A stretch of 64,000 nt of DNA from Konateibacter massiliensis (GTDB lineage Bacteria > Bacillota > Clostridia > Lachnospirales > Lachnospiraceae): assembly GCF_900184995.1 (NCBI RefSeq), contig NZ_LT860099.1, positions 2,608,332 to 2,672,331 of the forward strand. The letters are read 5' to 3'. Below are positions 17,857 to 27,419 of this stretch, one piece after another. The notes below the pieces were generated by a model. The model did not search any database. It was not told where the DNA came from and saw only the letters and a list, made by a program, of their open reading frames with translations. Numbering within the stretch: position 1 is the stretch's first letter; every line of letters begins with the position of its first letter. Both the position numbers and the translations under genes were made by a program.

Positions 17857-17877
17857 ATCAACAACTTCATGATATGA

Positions 17878-17919
17878 AAACAACTAGCAATTCTGTTTTT
17901 GCAAAATTACTAGTTGTTT
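17878..17919 (-). terminator. Terminator after the mms transporter operon
   Basis: Imperfect stem of about 18 bp (AAACAACTAGTAATTTTG pairing with its complement, two mismatches), 6-nt loop, then TTTTC on the minus strand. Lies 32 nt after the permease stop. Confidence 0.65.
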
Positions 17920-17951
17920 CAATATATAAATTTCTATTACTCTTTTTTCAA

Positions 17952-19121
17952 TTATGCTGCTTTACGTTTTGATAATACGTCGAAGGTTACGGCACCAAGT
18001 AAAACGATACCTTTTACTACCTTCTGGATATCAGTTGACCAGCCAATCAAGGACATACCATTGTTTAAGATACCCATGATGAAAGCACCTACAACCGCTC
18101 CCATGATAGTTCCGATACCACCTGCTGCTGCTGCACCACCGATGTAACAAGAACCGATTGCATCAAGCTCGAAACCGTCACCTGCTTTTGGTGTTGCGGA
18201 AGCGTTACGAGCGGATAATACAATACCTGCTACCGCTGCCAAAACACCCATGTTTGCATAAACCCAGAAGAATACTTTTCTTGTATCAATACCCGAAAGT
18301 CTTGCTGCCTTTGCGTTACCGCCCAATGCATAAATCTGGCGTCCCGCTACGGTTTTGCTCGTAATGAAGTGGTAAACACCTACCAAAATTCCCATTAATA
18401 CAAGTACATATGGAATTCCGTTGTAGGTTGCAAGCTTAAAGAAGAAGAACCATACAATTGCAAGTATTACAACTAATTTTATGATTGTCTGCCACATTGG
18501 ATTTGTAGCAAAGTTATAGCTTTTCTTTGTTTTGATATTTTTTAATTCTGATAAAATAATAAGAACACTTGCAATAGTTGCAATTAAAACGCAAACCAAA
18601 TCAATTGTTCCGGCTCCAAACGGAACCTTTACCGTCGGAATAAATCCGGCTCCAATCCATGTGTAATCACCCTGAAGAGGTCCTTTTGTCTGTGCCTTTA
18701 AGATTGTGTATGTAAGACCACGTCCCATAAGCATCGTTGCAAGCGTTACAACGAAAGGAGGAATATCAAGGTAAGCAATAAAGAAACCTGTGAATAAACC
18801 TGTAAGTAATCCTACTGCCAAAGCTGCCAAGAAGGCAACCGGTACTGCAACCTTCATATCTACTACTAAAATAGCTGCTGTTGCACCGCTTAATGCTACT
18901 ACTGAACCTACACCCAAGTCGATGTTACCTGTTAATACACATAGGAGCATACCTACTGCAAGGATAACAACATATCCGTTTTGCATAACAAGGTTGTTAA
19001 TGTTTGTTGATGAAGCGTTTTTTCCGCCTGATAAAATATAAAATAAGATAAAGATGGCGATCAGTGCAATTACCATTCCATATTGTTTCATGTCAAGATT
19101 GACTGTCTTTTTATTCTCCAT
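17952..19121 (-). CDS. mmsB: MmsB/GguB-type monosaccharide ABC transporter permease
   Basis: A 389-residue integral membrane protein of the RbsC/BPD_transp_2 family with about ten hydrophobic segments and the conserved GLLTGLFTGF and FVVTLATMLMGRGL segments and the late ALGGNAKAARLSGI loop, the usual site of contact with the ATPase. Start chosen at 19121: AAAGGAG lies 7 nt before this ATG, while the longer reading frame overlaps the ATPase gene. Last gene of the binding protein - ATPase - permease operon. With ChvE-like and MmsA-like partners it forms a multiple-monosaccharide importer. Confidence 0.9.
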   Translation of the reverse strand: MENKKTVNLDMKQYGMVIALIAIFILFYILSGGKNASSTNINNLVMQNGYVVILAVGMLLCVLTGNIDLGVGSVVALSGATAAILVVDMKVAVPVAFLAALAVGLLTGLFTGFFIAYLDIPPFVVTLATMLMGRGLTYTILKAQTKGPLQGDYTWIGAGFIPTVKVPFGAGTIDLVCVLIATIASVLIILSELKNIKTKKSYNFATNPMWQTIIKLVVILAIVWFFFFKLATYNGIPYVLVLMGILVGVYHFITSKTVAGRQIYALGGNAKAARLSGIDTRKVFFWVYANMGVLAAVAGIVLSARNASATPKAGDGFELDAIGSCYIGGAAAAGGIGTIMGAVVGAFIMGILNNGMSLIGWSTDIQKVVKGIVLLGAVTFDVLSKRKAA

Positions 19122-19123
19122 TT

Positions 19124-20674
19124 TTATTCTCCTTTCCCATTGTGCTGCATAATGCATTTCATAATTTTTTCCTGTGTCACTTCTTCTTTGGATAATTCTC
19201 CCGCTATCTTGCCTTCGTTGATTACATAGATTCTATCGCAAGTACCTATGATTTCCGGCATTTCGGAGGAGATAACGATAACCGCTTTACCCGCTTTTGC
19301 CAAGTCATTAATTGCACAATAGATTTCATACTTTGCACCTACGTCAATACCTCTTGTAGGTTCGTCTAGAATGAGAATATCAGGCTCTGTCAGCATCCAT
19401 TTTGCGAGAACAACCTTTTGCTGGTTTCCTCCCGACAGGGAGCTGACCGTTTGATTAACGGAGTTTGCCTTTACATTAATGAGCTTCTTATATTTTTCCG
19501 CAGCAACAATTTCATCATTGCTGTTTACAACGCCGCGCTTAGAAAAGAAATTGCGGAGTGCCGCCATCGTCATATTTCTTTTGATGTCATCCATCAAAAC
19601 AAGACCATAGTTCTTTCTGTCCTCGGATGTATAAGCAATTTTATTATCAATCGCGTCTTTTACATTCTTAATATGAACTTCCTTGCCATGCATCTTTATC
19701 GTTCCTGTGATTTTCTGTCCGTAGGATTTACCGAAGATACTCATCGCAAGCTCTGTTCTTCCCGCGCCCATAAGTCCCGCAAAACCTACGACCTCACCGG
19801 CTCTTACCTTGAAGGAAACGTCCTTAATCATCTGTCTGTTTGCATCCTCTGGATGGAATACATTCCAGTCATTAACCTCCATAATCATCTCACCGATTTT
19901 GCAGTCTTCTCTTTCCGGATAGCGGTTCTTTAACTCACGTCCAACCATACCTTTTATAATACGGTCCTCTGTAAATTCATCTTTTCCCTTTACTAATGTT
20001 TCGATGGTTTTTCCGTCTCGAATAACGGTAATTGCATCGGCAACATAGCTGATTTCATTTAATTTATGTGAAATAATAATACATGTTATTCCTTGTTTTT
20101 TCAGCTCCAGCATGATTTCAAGGAGCTTCGCACTTTCTTCATCATTCAATGCCGCTGTCGGCTCGTCAAGAATTAATAGTTCAACTTTTTTCGCCATTGC
20201 TTTGGCTATTTCAATAAGCTGCTGTTTTCCCACACCGAGTGAATTTACCGGTGCATTGATATCTTCATTTCCAAGACCAACCTTCGCAAGCATTTCTTTT
20301 GCTCTGGTTCTTGTCTTTGTCCAGTCAATTACTCCTTTAACTGATTTTTGTTCATTTCCCATAAATACATTTTCTGCTACTGTTAAATACGGGCTTAACG
20401 CAAGCTCCTGGTGAATGATAACAATTCCCTTCTGCTCACTGTCTTTAATATTGTGAAACTGTCCCTCTGCTCCATTGTATCGTATTTCACCTGAATAGGT
20501 TCCATACGGATAAATTCCGGACAAAACATTCATCAAAGTAGATTTACCGGCTCCGTTCTCACCACACAATGCATGAATCTCGCCCCGTTTTACTTTTAAA
20601 TTAACATCATCAAGTGCTTTTACACCTGAAAACTCTTTGGTTATGTGATTCATTTCCAAGATGATATCAGACAT
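19124..20674 (-). CDS. mmsA: MmsA/GguA-type monosaccharide ABC transporter ATP-binding protein
   Basis: A 516-residue double ABC ATPase. Domain 1 is complete ([41 protein letters not shown]). Domain 2 has the usual family variation in the P-loop (GAGRTE) with LSGGNQQKV and [11 protein letters not shown]. This intact protein is the natural contrast to the degraded relative at the left end of the window. It stands 79 nt after the ChvE-like gene and its stop is 2 nt from the permease start. Confidence 0.93.
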   Translation of the reverse strand: MSDIILEMNHITKEFSGVKALDDVNLKVKRGEIHALCGENGAGKSTLMNVLSGIYPYGTYSGEIRYNGAEGQFHNIKDSEQKGIVIIHQELALSPYLTVAENVFMGNEQKSVKGVIDWTKTRTRAKEMLAKVGLGNEDINAPVNSLGVGKQQLIEIAKAMAKKVELLILDEPTAALNDEESAKLLEIMLELKKQGITCIIISHKLNEISYVADAITVIRDGKTIETLVKGKDEFTEDRIIKGMVGRELKNRYPEREDCKIGEMIMEVNDWNVFHPEDANRQMIKDVSFKVRAGEVVGFAGLMGAGRTELAMSIFGKSYGQKITGTIKMHGKEVHIKNVKDAIDNKIAYTSEDRKNYGLVLMDDIKRNMTMAALRNFFSKRGVVNSNDEIVAAEKYKKLINVKANSVNQTVSSLSGGNQQKVVLAKWMLTEPDILILDEPTRGIDVGAKYEIYCAINDLAKAGKAVIVISSEMPEIIGTCDRIYVINEGKIAGELSKEEVTQEKIMKCIMQHNGKGE

Positions 20675-20753
20675 ATTTTTTCAACTCCTTTGTCTTATTA
20701 GGAAACGGGCGGCAGCCATATGCCGCCGCCCATATTTTTGCAATTCTTTCTGA

Positions 20754-21929
20754 TTATTCAGCTAACTGCTCTTCTGTGTAGTATCCGCCATCTACAATGA
20801 TTTCTTTGTAGTTGCTCTGATCTACTGCAACTGGTGTGCAAAGGTAAGCAGGAACTACAATCTTGTTGTTGTTATACTGCTCTGTATCATTGATTTCTGG
20901 CTCTGTACCTTCCAATACAGCCTGAACCATTGTTACACACTTGTCAGCAAGAACACGAGTATCTTTGTAAATTGACATTGTCTGGTATCCGGAGATGATG
21001 TTCTTTGTTGCCATAAGTTCAGCATCCTGTCCTGTGATAAGAGGCCATTCATCGCCTAATGTGTATCCAGCACCTTCTAATGCAGCACGAACGCCATAAG
21101 CAAATCCGTCAAATGCTGTACACGCAATATCTAATTTCTCATCTGCATAGTATCCTGATAAGTAGTTTTCACACCACTGCTGAGCTGTTTCCTGTGACCA
21201 TCTTAAAATACATGTTTCTTCGAAAGAAGTTCTTCCTGTTTTAGAAACTAATGTACCGTCATCTAAGTATGGTTTTAATACTTCCATAACACCATTGTAT
21301 AAGAACAATGCGTTATTATCGTCCGGTGAACCCATGAAGAATTCAATTGTGTAAGATTCGCCTGCTGCCTGAGCTGCTTTTAAATCTTTTGTTTCTTCAA
21401 TATATTTACCGATTGCTGTACCAACACCCTTGTTATCAAATGTTGCATAGTAGGAAACTGCATCTGTATCCATTAACAGACGGTCATAAGCGATAACCGG
21501 AATGCTGTTATCCTTTGCCTGCTGAAGAACGTTTACTAACGCTGATGAGTCAACTGCTGCGATTACTAAGCAATCAGCTCCGTTTGCAATTAAGTTCTCA
21601 ATCTGGGAAACCTGAGCCTGTACGTCGTCCTCTGCATACTGCATATCAACTTCATATCCTAATGCTTCCAATCTTGATTTCATGTTAGCACCATCGTTAA
21701 TCCAACGCTCGGATGACTGTGTAGGCATTGCTACACCAACCTTTTTGGTCTCTCCTGTTGAAGCGGTATCAGCAGCTTTGTCTGTGCTATCCGTTGCTGT
21801 TGTATCTGTAGTTGTCTCTGATGTTGTTGTATCTGTGGTTGATCCTGTTGATGATGTGCTTCCACATCCTGTTACCATAGTGGCAACCATTGCTGCACAT
21901 AAAAGTGCACTAACTAGTTTCTTTTTCAT
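20754..21929 (-). CDS. chvE: ChvE-like multiple-monosaccharide-binding lipoprotein
   Basis: A 391-residue lipoprotein with signal peptide KKKLVSALLCAAMVATMVTGC (lipobox cysteine at 22) and a Ser/Thr/Asp-rich linker of about 30 residues. The mature domain carries blocks characteristic of ChvE: VGVAMPTQSSERWINDG, QYAEDDVQAQVSQIENL, VIAYDRLLMDTDAVSYYATF, GSPDDNNA and VDGGYYTEEQL. ChvE binds several aldoses and, in Agrobacterium, also works as a sensor ligand carrier. The start at 21929 follows AAGGAGG; upstream in-frame codons lie before that site and are rejected. First gene of the mms operon. Confidence 0.92.
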   Translation of the reverse strand: MKKKLVSALLCAAMVATMVTGCGSTSSTGSTTDTTTSETTTDTTATDSTDKAADTASTGETKKVGVAMPTQSSERWINDGANMKSRLEALGYEVDMQYAEDDVQAQVSQIENLIANGADCLVIAAVDSSALVNVLQQAKDNSIPVIAYDRLLMDTDAVSYYATFDNKGVGTAIGKYIEETKDLKAAQAAGESYTIEFFMGSPDDNNALFLYNGVMEVLKPYLDDGTLVSKTGRTSFEETCILRWSQETAQQWCENYLSGYYADEKLDIACTAFDGFAYGVRAALEGAGYTLGDEWPLITGQDAELMATKNIISGYQTMSIYKDTRVLADKCVTMVQAVLEGTEPEINDTEQYNNNKIVVPAYLCTPVAVDQSNYKEIIVDGGYYTEEQLAE

Positions 21930-22055
21930 ACGTGAAATCCTCCTTAATGATTTTTTGTATTTTTGCTCCCTTGTTGTTACTTTCACAGTATAGCAAAAAA
22001 AATATACAAGTTACATACGATATTCTTCTCAAATCTATAAAATTTATTGGCTAAA

Positions 22056-22104
22056 TGTACATTTTATATATTTTGTCTGTTTGGTTTTTGTGCATTTTTA
22101 TATA
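22056..22104. repeat. Direct repeat upstream of the ChvE-like gene
   Basis: TGTACATTTTATATA (22056-22070) recurs as TGTGCATTTTTATATA (22089-22104), 33 bp apart, about three helical turns, some 130-180 bp upstream of the start codon. It may be a binding site for the YesN-like regulator. The 21930-22335 gap otherwise holds AT-rich DNA with no clear sigma-A promoter, plus the terminator listed next. Confidence 0.35.
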
Positions 22105-22229
22105 ATTACCTAAAAAAATATATAGGTGTATTATTCCTCTGTCGTCATAGTGTATACTTCAATTTTTTTAAAAAAAGAAAATATTTATTATAATTGAGAT
22201 GTCAAACACATCAAAACGGAATTTTTGAC

Positions 22230-22273
22230 ATAAAAGATTGCCGGAAAAGCAAGCTTTCCCGGCAATCTTTTAT
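22230..22273. terminator. Strong hairpin terminator
   Basis: Arms of about 21 bp (ATAAAAGATTGCCGG on one side) with one mismatch and a 2-nt loop, flanked by A/T tracts on both sides. It lies 62 nt after the stop of the small membrane protein gene (minus strand) and probably ends that transcript. Confidence 0.75.
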
Positions 22274-22335
22274 GTTACTATTCGTACAAAGCACCTTTTG
22301 GCACCTTAATCTTATTATTAAATCTCCTTCTTCTG

Positions 22336-22725
22336 TCAAGCCACTTTCCTTTTCCAAAAATTAAGAGAAAATGCTATCATGCAAATCGCGGCTCCCATGC
22401 TCACCAATAATATTAAATTTGTCTCGTCTCCTATTCCAAATACATCTTTTTCCATACCTAGTATAGCAAACAAAAAAATCTCTACAAGCAGCGTGACTAT
22501 TCTGCTTCTATCCTTTTGCCTGACTACCTCAAGCATTTCCCATATAAACATGATAAAGAATGTAACTGCCGCTAAAATAATGACAACAGCAAAAGGGATT
22601 ATAAAGTAACTGGACACTTCTATCTCTGTCTCTTTCGAAAATGTAGCCCACGCAACCACTACTGCACAAAATAACAGAAATAACCCTGCCAGAACTTTAC
22701 TTATTAAAATAAGATATTTTCTCAA
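22336..22725 (-). CDS. Small membrane protein of unknown function
   Basis: A 129-residue protein with four hydrophobic segments (ISKVLAGLFLLFCAVVVAWA; IIPFAVVIILAAVTFFIMFIW; VTLLVEIFLFAILGM; LILLVSMGAAICMIAFSL). It starts with TTG inside the TTGA overlap with the preceding gene, with GGGG upstream. No family recognised. Coupled to the next small membrane protein, so the two may form a complex. Confidence 0.7.
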   Translation of the reverse strand: MRKYLILISKVLAGLFLLFCAVVVAWATFSKETEIEVSSYFIIPFAVVIILAAVTFFIMFIWEMLEVVRQKDRSRIVTLLVEIFLFAILGMEKDVFGIGDETNLILLVSMGAAICMIAFSLNFWKRKVA

Positions 22726-23018
22726 TCTGTTTCATCCCCTTTGTCTTGGCTATCCTCGCCTTCAGCCTCACTATCTTTTTCCTCTTCCTGAGGCCCCTTA
22801 TCATATTCGCCCTTTATCAAAGACTTTGCTGAGAATATAACAACAACGGCTCCTATCAATCCAAAAACGGCAACCACTGCAATCCAGAAATACATTTCAC
22901 TTGTACCTGCTGCCTCTTGAATGCTTGGTATGAGCGTAAAAGCAAGATATACTAAATAACCGCCCACTAAAATGCGAAGTCCCAAACTCGTAATTGTTGA
23001 AGTTCCTTTTTTTAACAT
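22722..23018 (-). CDS. Small membrane protein with acidic tail
   Basis: A 98-residue protein with two transmembrane helices (ILVGGYLVYLAFTLIP; FWIAVVAVFGLIGAVVVIF) and a highly acidic cytoplasmic tail of about 30 residues (Glu/Asp/Gln-rich). ATG follows GGAGG. Translationally coupled to the downstream four-helix protein. I do not recognise the family. Confidence 0.7.
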   Translation of the reverse strand: MLKKGTSTITSLGLRILVGGYLVYLAFTLIPSIQEAAGTSEMYFWIAVVAVFGLIGAVVVIFSAKSLIKGEYDKGPQEEEKDSEAEGEDSQDKGDETD

Positions 23019-23107
23019 GCACTTTCCTCCATTGCCCTTTGGGCCGGTATAATGTTTATCCGCATCATGCGAATTACTTCATAATTCATGTGAATCCTAT
23101 TCGGAAT

Positions 23108-23144
23108 GTTATAATTGTCACAATTATAACATATTGTCACAATT
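23108..23144. promoter_or_regulatory. Palindrome and direct repeats in a divergent region
   Basis: Perfect 10-bp inverted repeat GTTATAATTG-TCA-CAATTATAAC (23108-23130), and TTGTCACAATT occurs twice (23115-23125 and 23134-23144). It lies between the divergent membrane-protein operon and the hydrolase-marR operon, so it is a candidate operator for either. Confidence 0.5.
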
Positions 23145-23167
23145 CCTAAAACCCTAAAATTTTTCTA

Positions 23168-23207
23168 TTGACATAAATAAAAAACAATCATATACTTGAC
23201 TGAGTCA
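23168..23207 (+). promoter_or_regulatory. Promoter of the hydrolase-marR operon with a likely operator
   Basis: TTGACA (23168-23173), 17-bp spacer, TATACT (23191-23196), followed at once by the palindrome TGACTGAGTCA (23197-23207) over the expected transcription start. The downstream gene product of the operon is a MarR regulator, so autoregulation through this site is likely. Confidence 0.7.
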
Positions 23208-23234
23208 TCTATCTTTTTTATTAAAGGAGGCAGT

Positions 23235-24316
23235 ATGAGTATTCAAAAAATATTAAATTCAAAACCTAAAATATTTTTTCTATAATCGGCATTCTCGTTA
23301 TTGTTTTGATTCTTACGGCTGTTGTTGCTATCCTCTACATGAACAACTATAAAAATCCGTGGGATAAGCGCCTTGCAGACGCCGGCGTTGTCGAGAAAAC
23401 AGCTTATGTCGGTGAGGTAAATTTCAATTATGCAGAGGGACCGGACAACGGGCCCGCGCTTCTTTTATTGCATGCTCAACTTCTTGACTGGTATACTTAC
23501 AGTGAGGCACTGCCGGAATTGTCAAAGCACTTTCACGTCTTTGCCGTTGATTACCCAGGGCACGGAAAAACAACTTATCCCGATGATTACCCGATGACTG
23601 CCAATCAGATAGGAAACGATTTGGCAAATTTTATTGAGAGTGTAATTCAGGAACCTGCCTATGTGACCGGAAATTCCTCAGGCGGACTTTTAACTACATG
23701 GCTTGCTGCCAATAAACCGGATTTGGTAAAAGCTATCGTACTGGAAGATCCTCCTTTGTTTTCATCCGAATACCCTGAAATCAAGCAGACGATTGCCTAT
23801 CGTTCCTTTACAACAAGTTATAACGCTCTTCAAACCGGCTATCATAATGATTTTTTAGGATACTGGCTGGAAAGCAGTAAAACCTTTTTTACGAACCATG
23901 TCGGTCCCTTCTCAGAGCCTATCATTGCATTTGCTGTAAATTGCTATCGAGACGCAAATCCGGGGGAACCGGTAGAGATAGTTTATCTTCCTCCCGTTGT
24001 CAGGGAAATGATTCGAGGCTTAAACTATTACGACCCACGTTTTGGTTCTGCTTTCTATGAGGGCACTTGGAATGAGGGCTTTGACCACACCGAGGCACTT
24101 CAAAAAATTCAATGCCCGGCTTTACTTGTTCAAGCAAACTTTGAAATTTTGGATTCCGGTATATTGGACGGTGCCATGTCGCAGGAACACGCAGACAAGG
24201 CAGTTTCCCTCATTCCAAACGTTAAATATATGAAAGTCGACTCCTCACATGTTGTCAATCTTGAGCACCCTGATGAGTTTGCAAAAATATTGGAGGACTT
24301 TTTCTTGGAGGATTAA
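23235..24316 (+). pseudogene. Membrane-anchored alpha/beta hydrolase with a frameshifted N-terminus
   Basis: The reading frame from 23306 encodes an alpha/beta hydrolase: nucleophile elbow GNSSGG, oxyanion region LLLHAQLLDW, DYPGHGKT, and a late histidine in DSSHVVNLEHP. The best start, an ATG at 23235 with AAAGGAGG before it, is in another frame and stops at 23283. Adding one T to the run of six at 23274-23279 joins the frames and restores KIFFSIIGILVIVLILTAVV, a proper N-terminal membrane anchor. So a 1-nt loss (real mutation, slippage-controlled expression or read error) splits the gene. A TTG at 23306 could still start translation, but without a good binding site and with only half the helix. 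The catalytic domain itself is intact. It lies 6 nt before the marR gene. Confidence 0.75.
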
Positions 24317-24322
24317 TATTAT

Positions 24323-24751
24323 ATGGAATACGTTAAAATTATCAGATCTTTTGGCATACTCAACCGTACCTTTTTAAGCTATATTTCAAAGGCTCTCTCG
24401 GACAAAGAACTTTCCTACTCCGACAGCGTTTTCTTGGTGAACATCGGAGAAAATGAAGGCACCACGCAGGAGGAGATAGCAAGCGCTTTAGCCATTGACA
24501 AAGCCGCCATCGCACGCTCGGTAAAGAGCATGGTAAAATCGGGCTACATCCGCGCCGAACAGTCCAAATCGGATAAAAGGGCAAAGGCACTTTATCTGAC
24601 CGACTCCGGCAGGGAGCTTTATCGGTTTATGCAAGAACTAAACCGCAAATGGGTTGATTACGTTTTAAGCGATTTTAATTCAGCCGATATAGACTCTTTT
24701 AGTCAGACAATCAATAGCATAAGTGAAAAATCCAAACATTTTCATAATTAA
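24323..24751 (+). CDS. MarR-family transcriptional regulator
   Basis: A 142-residue winged-helix regulator: recognition region EEIASALAIDKAAIARSVKSM and wing KSDKRAKALYLTDSGREL are typical of MarR proteins. GGAGG lies in the last codons of the hydrolase gene, so the genes are coupled. It likely controls its own operon through the TGACTGAGTCA site at the promoter and may respond to a small lipophilic or phenolic ligand (family knowledge). Confidence 0.9.
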   Translation: MEYVKIIRSFGILNRTFLSYISKALSDKELSYSDSVFLVNIGENEGTTQEEIASALAIDKAAIARSVKSMVKSGYIRAEQSKSDKRAKALYLTDSGRELYRFMQELNRKWVDYVLSDFNSADIDSFSQTINSISEKSKHFHN

Positions 24752-24796
24752 AAAGCAGCCAAGTCCCTTATGAGTTAGGAACTTGGTTGCTTTTTT
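24751..24796 (+). terminator. Intrinsic terminator after marR
   Basis: Stem AAAAGCAGCCAAGTCCCT pairing with AGGAACTTGGTTGCTTTT (two mismatches), 8-nt loop, then six T. It starts at the last base of the marR stop codon. Confidence 0.85.
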
Positions 24797-24828
24797 ACTT
24801 CTGATAATATTCCTTATATAATGATTAA

Positions 24829-26685
24829 TTAATTTTCCGCCGGTGCACTTTCCATGGATGGTGCTGTTCCGTCTGTCGGCGGAGTCGGCATTTCACCGTC
24901 TGCCGGCATTTCCGGCATCGTTCCGTCTTCCGGTCTCTCACCATTCTGGAACATCTGACCGCGTCCGCCGCCTCCAAATCCCATCGTATTTGCCGTAGCA
25001 GCCGCTCCTGTCTCATCGGTTGTTGTGATAATTCCGCTAAGCGTAATCTGTCCGAGTGTTGTTCCGTCTGAAGTCAGAGTATAAGTCTCTCCATCCTTTA
25101 AGTCTGAGGTGCTGACTACAATCGAGCTGTAATCCTTTACAGATGTATAGCTTAACACTTCATTTTGGCTGCTGTCTAATAAGGAAACCACGCTTCCTGC
25201 CTTCTGGCTGCTTGTGTACATAACCGCAAGCCCTGCCTGCGTAGAAGTATCACTGATGCTCTGTGCCATTCCTGAACTTCCGATTGCCACTAAAGTGCCT
25301 CCGCTGATTTCAAAACTTCCCGCATAATCCAATGAACCGTTTCCTGAATTTGTAGGACCGTTTACATATACGGTTCCGCCTGTCATATAAATATTGCCGT
25401 TTGAGTCAATTCCGTCACCTTCTGCATTTACTGTCAGGGTGCCTCCTGTGATGGTAATGACACAGCTCTCATCAAGCTCATCCATGCCACCTCCCATACC
25501 GCCGCCACCGCCACGCATCATTTGGTCTTGGTTTTGCGTTGTGCCGGACTCTCCGTTTGTTGCGGTACTATCCTGCGTTGTATCAGCGGTAAGTGTAATT
25601 GCCGCACTTGCATCCTCCGGTGCTGACATAGTCTCAGCTTCTGCATTATCCGGTGGTGTCACCTCGCTGCCGCTCGTTGTGTTGCCTGTTGTACTCTCCG
25701 TTGTCTCCGTATCGTCTTGGTTTGCCGCATTTAATCCGTCATCGCTTGATACGATATCAATATCGCCGCCGTTGATTGTGATGGTCAAGCCCTCAATTCC
25801 TTCATAGGCCTCTAATACATTGATTGTTCCTCCGTTTACCACAACTGCATAGTCTGCATGCAGCGCCTTCTTTACCGCTTTCAGAGAGAACGTTCCGCCT
25901 TCCACGGTCAGATTTCCCTTGGAGTTAAGGGCGTTATGCTCCGCGTCAATCGTGTAGGTTCCGTCTAATATTGTCAAGGTATCCTTTCCGTGTAATGCAT
26001 TGTTTACCGCTGTGATATCATAGGTTCCTGATGCAAAAAGTAAATTATCCTTGGACTGGATACCGTTGTTATAATTTCCTTTCACTGTTAAGCTGCCGGT
26101 TCCAGTTAAAATCAGATCATCTTTTGAAAAGATTGCTGAATCAGGCTCCGTTTCCTCTGTGCTTTCATATACATAGGTTGTGGCGTCTGATACGGAATTT
26201 TTTGTACCGTCTGCTAAGATAATAATCACTTTATCCGACTGCTCCGCATAGATTGCGGCACTTGTTGAACTGCTTATGCTGGCGCCGTTTAAAACAAGAC
26301 GTACCGTATCCTCCTTATCTGCTGACACAATAACCTGTCCGTCTGTCAGTTCACCGCTTAAAATATAAGTTCCTGCCTCACTAATCGTAACGGTTGTCCC
26401 AGAAACCTCGGCTCCTGTTCCGTCCACGCTGATGGAATCTCCGCTAAGGGTTATTCCCGTGGCACTTGATTCATCGTAACTTGCGTCAATGTCCTCGCTT
26501 GTATATTCAAATGCTTCTATTGTACTGCTTTCTGATGAAGTTTCTGTTGCCTCCGCCGTTGTTTCTGTTGTTGTCTCCGTGGTTGTCGTTTCCGTTGCTG
26601 TACTTGTCCCGCAGCCCGTTATACTTCCTGCTGCCAGCACTCCCGCTAACAGGACGGCACATACTTTCATTTTATGATTTTTCAT
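24829..26685 (-). CDS. Carbohydrate-binding-domain lipoprotein (Cthe_2159-like)
   Basis: A 618-residue lipoprotein: signal peptide ending GSITGC, a Thr/Glu-rich linker, then a repetitive beta-rich region (ISEAGTYILSGELTDGQVIV; AIYAEQSDKVIIILADGT; SKDDLILTGTGSLTVKGNY; INGGDIDIVSSDDGLNA) of the Cthe_2159 / DUF4353 type, a right-handed beta-helix reported to bind acidic polysaccharide. A Ser/Thr/Asp-rich insert and a glycine-rich loop (GGGGGMGGGMDEL) interrupt the helix, and the C-terminus is low complexity with repeated PEDGTMPEM / PADGEMPTP units. Start chosen at 26685 after GGAGG. Last gene of an operon with VTC and DUF4956 proteins. Surface-exposed; ligand unknown. Confidence 0.82.
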   Translation of the reverse strand: MKNHKMKVCAVLLAGVLAAGSITGCGTSTATETTTTETTTETTAEATETSSESSTIEAFEYTSEDIDASYDESSATGITLSGDSISVDGTGAEVSGTTVTISEAGTYILSGELTDGQVIVSADKEDTVRLVLNGASISSSTSAAIYAEQSDKVIIILADGTKNSVSDATTYVYESTEETEPDSAIFSKDDLILTGTGSLTVKGNYNNGIQSKDNLLFASGTYDITAVNNALHGKDTLTILDGTYTIDAEHNALNSKGNLTVEGGTFSLKAVKKALHADYAVVVNGGTINVLEAYEGIEGLTITINGGDIDIVSSDDGLNAANQDDTETTESTTGNTTSGSEVTPPDNAEAETMSAPEDASAAITLTADTTQDSTATNGESGTTQNQDQMMRGGGGGMGGGMDELDESCVITITGGTLTVNAEGDGIDSNGNIYMTGGTVYVNGPTNSGNGSLDYAGSFEISGGTLVAIGSSGMAQSISDTSTQAGLAVMYTSSQKAGSVVSLLDSSQNEVLSYTSVKDYSSIVVSTSDLKDGETYTLTSDGTTLGQITLSGIITTTDETGAAATANTMGFGGGGRGQMFQNGERPEDGTMPEMPADGEMPTPPTDGTAPSMESAPAEN

Positions 26686-26741
26686 AATGCATTCCTCCAT
26701 TATCTTTCTATCTTTATAAATCATGTTATCTTTTCTTCTAA

Positions 26742-27419
26742 TTACAATTCTTCTCTTGTCATCGGCACCTTGCCGCAAGTAATGTTCAAATTACCGTTTC
26801 TGCAACGGATTTCATCAATAAATTCTTTTTCAAGCGTCTGATCCTTTATTGTGATATGATACTGCAATTCGTAAAGGCTTCCCATATTTGTTGTTCTTAC
26901 TCTTACCAGCTCTGTTGAATTTGTGTATTTTTCAAATAAATCATCAAAAATTCCATTATAATCCAGACTTTCTGCAATTGTAATCTTTAACTCTTTCTCT
27001 GCCTCGTTCTTCTCACCGAATTTGCTGCCCGCTAAAACAATCATAACGCTTCCGATGATAACAAAGAATATCGCTGCATAACCAACATATCCCATTCCTG
27101 TTGTAAGTCCCAGTGCCATTGCGAAGAAAATGCTTAAAATCTCCCTTGAGGTTCCCGGAACGGAGCGAAATCTTACTAAACTGAAGGCACCCATTACCGC
27201 AACTCCGGCACCAAGATTGCCGTTTACCATCATAATAACCAATTGAATCAGTGCCGGCATCAAAGCCAGAGTGATGATAAAATTTTTGGAATATTTACTT
27301 TTATACATATATACGAGAGCAACTCCAAATCCCATTATCAATGAAGCGATGGTACATATAATAATACTTTGAAAGCTGATATCTCCTGAAGTGGTGGTTG
27401 TTAATAAACTATTAAGCAC
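26742..27419 (-). CDS. DUF4956 membrane protein
   Basis: A 225-residue protein with four transmembrane segments in the first 135 residues (including FSLVRFRSVPGTSREI, a block conserved in DUF4956) and a soluble C-terminal domain of about 80 residues. It starts with GTG overlapping the end of the VTC gene by 8 nt; GGAGG lies within that gene. DUF4956 proteins regularly neighbour VTC-domain polyphosphate-polymerase-like proteins and extracellular CotH or carbohydrate-binding proteins, as here. Function not established. Confidence 0.88.
   Translation of the reverse strand: MLNSLLTTTTSGDISFQSIIICTIASLIMGFGVALVYMYKSKYSKNFIITLALMPALIQLVIMMVNGNLGAGVAVMGAFSLVRFRSVPGTSREILSIFFAMALGLTTGMGYVGYAAIFFVIIGSVMIVLAGSKFGEKNEAEKELKITIAESLDYNGIFDDLFEKYTNSTELVRVRTTNMGSLYELQYHITIKDQTLEKEFIDEIRCRNGNLNITCGKVPMTREEL

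Noticed and set aside
21990-22015. TTGTAT...TATACT as a promoter for the ChvE-like gene (minus strand)
   Set aside because: Only 11 bp between the boxes, too short for sigma-A.
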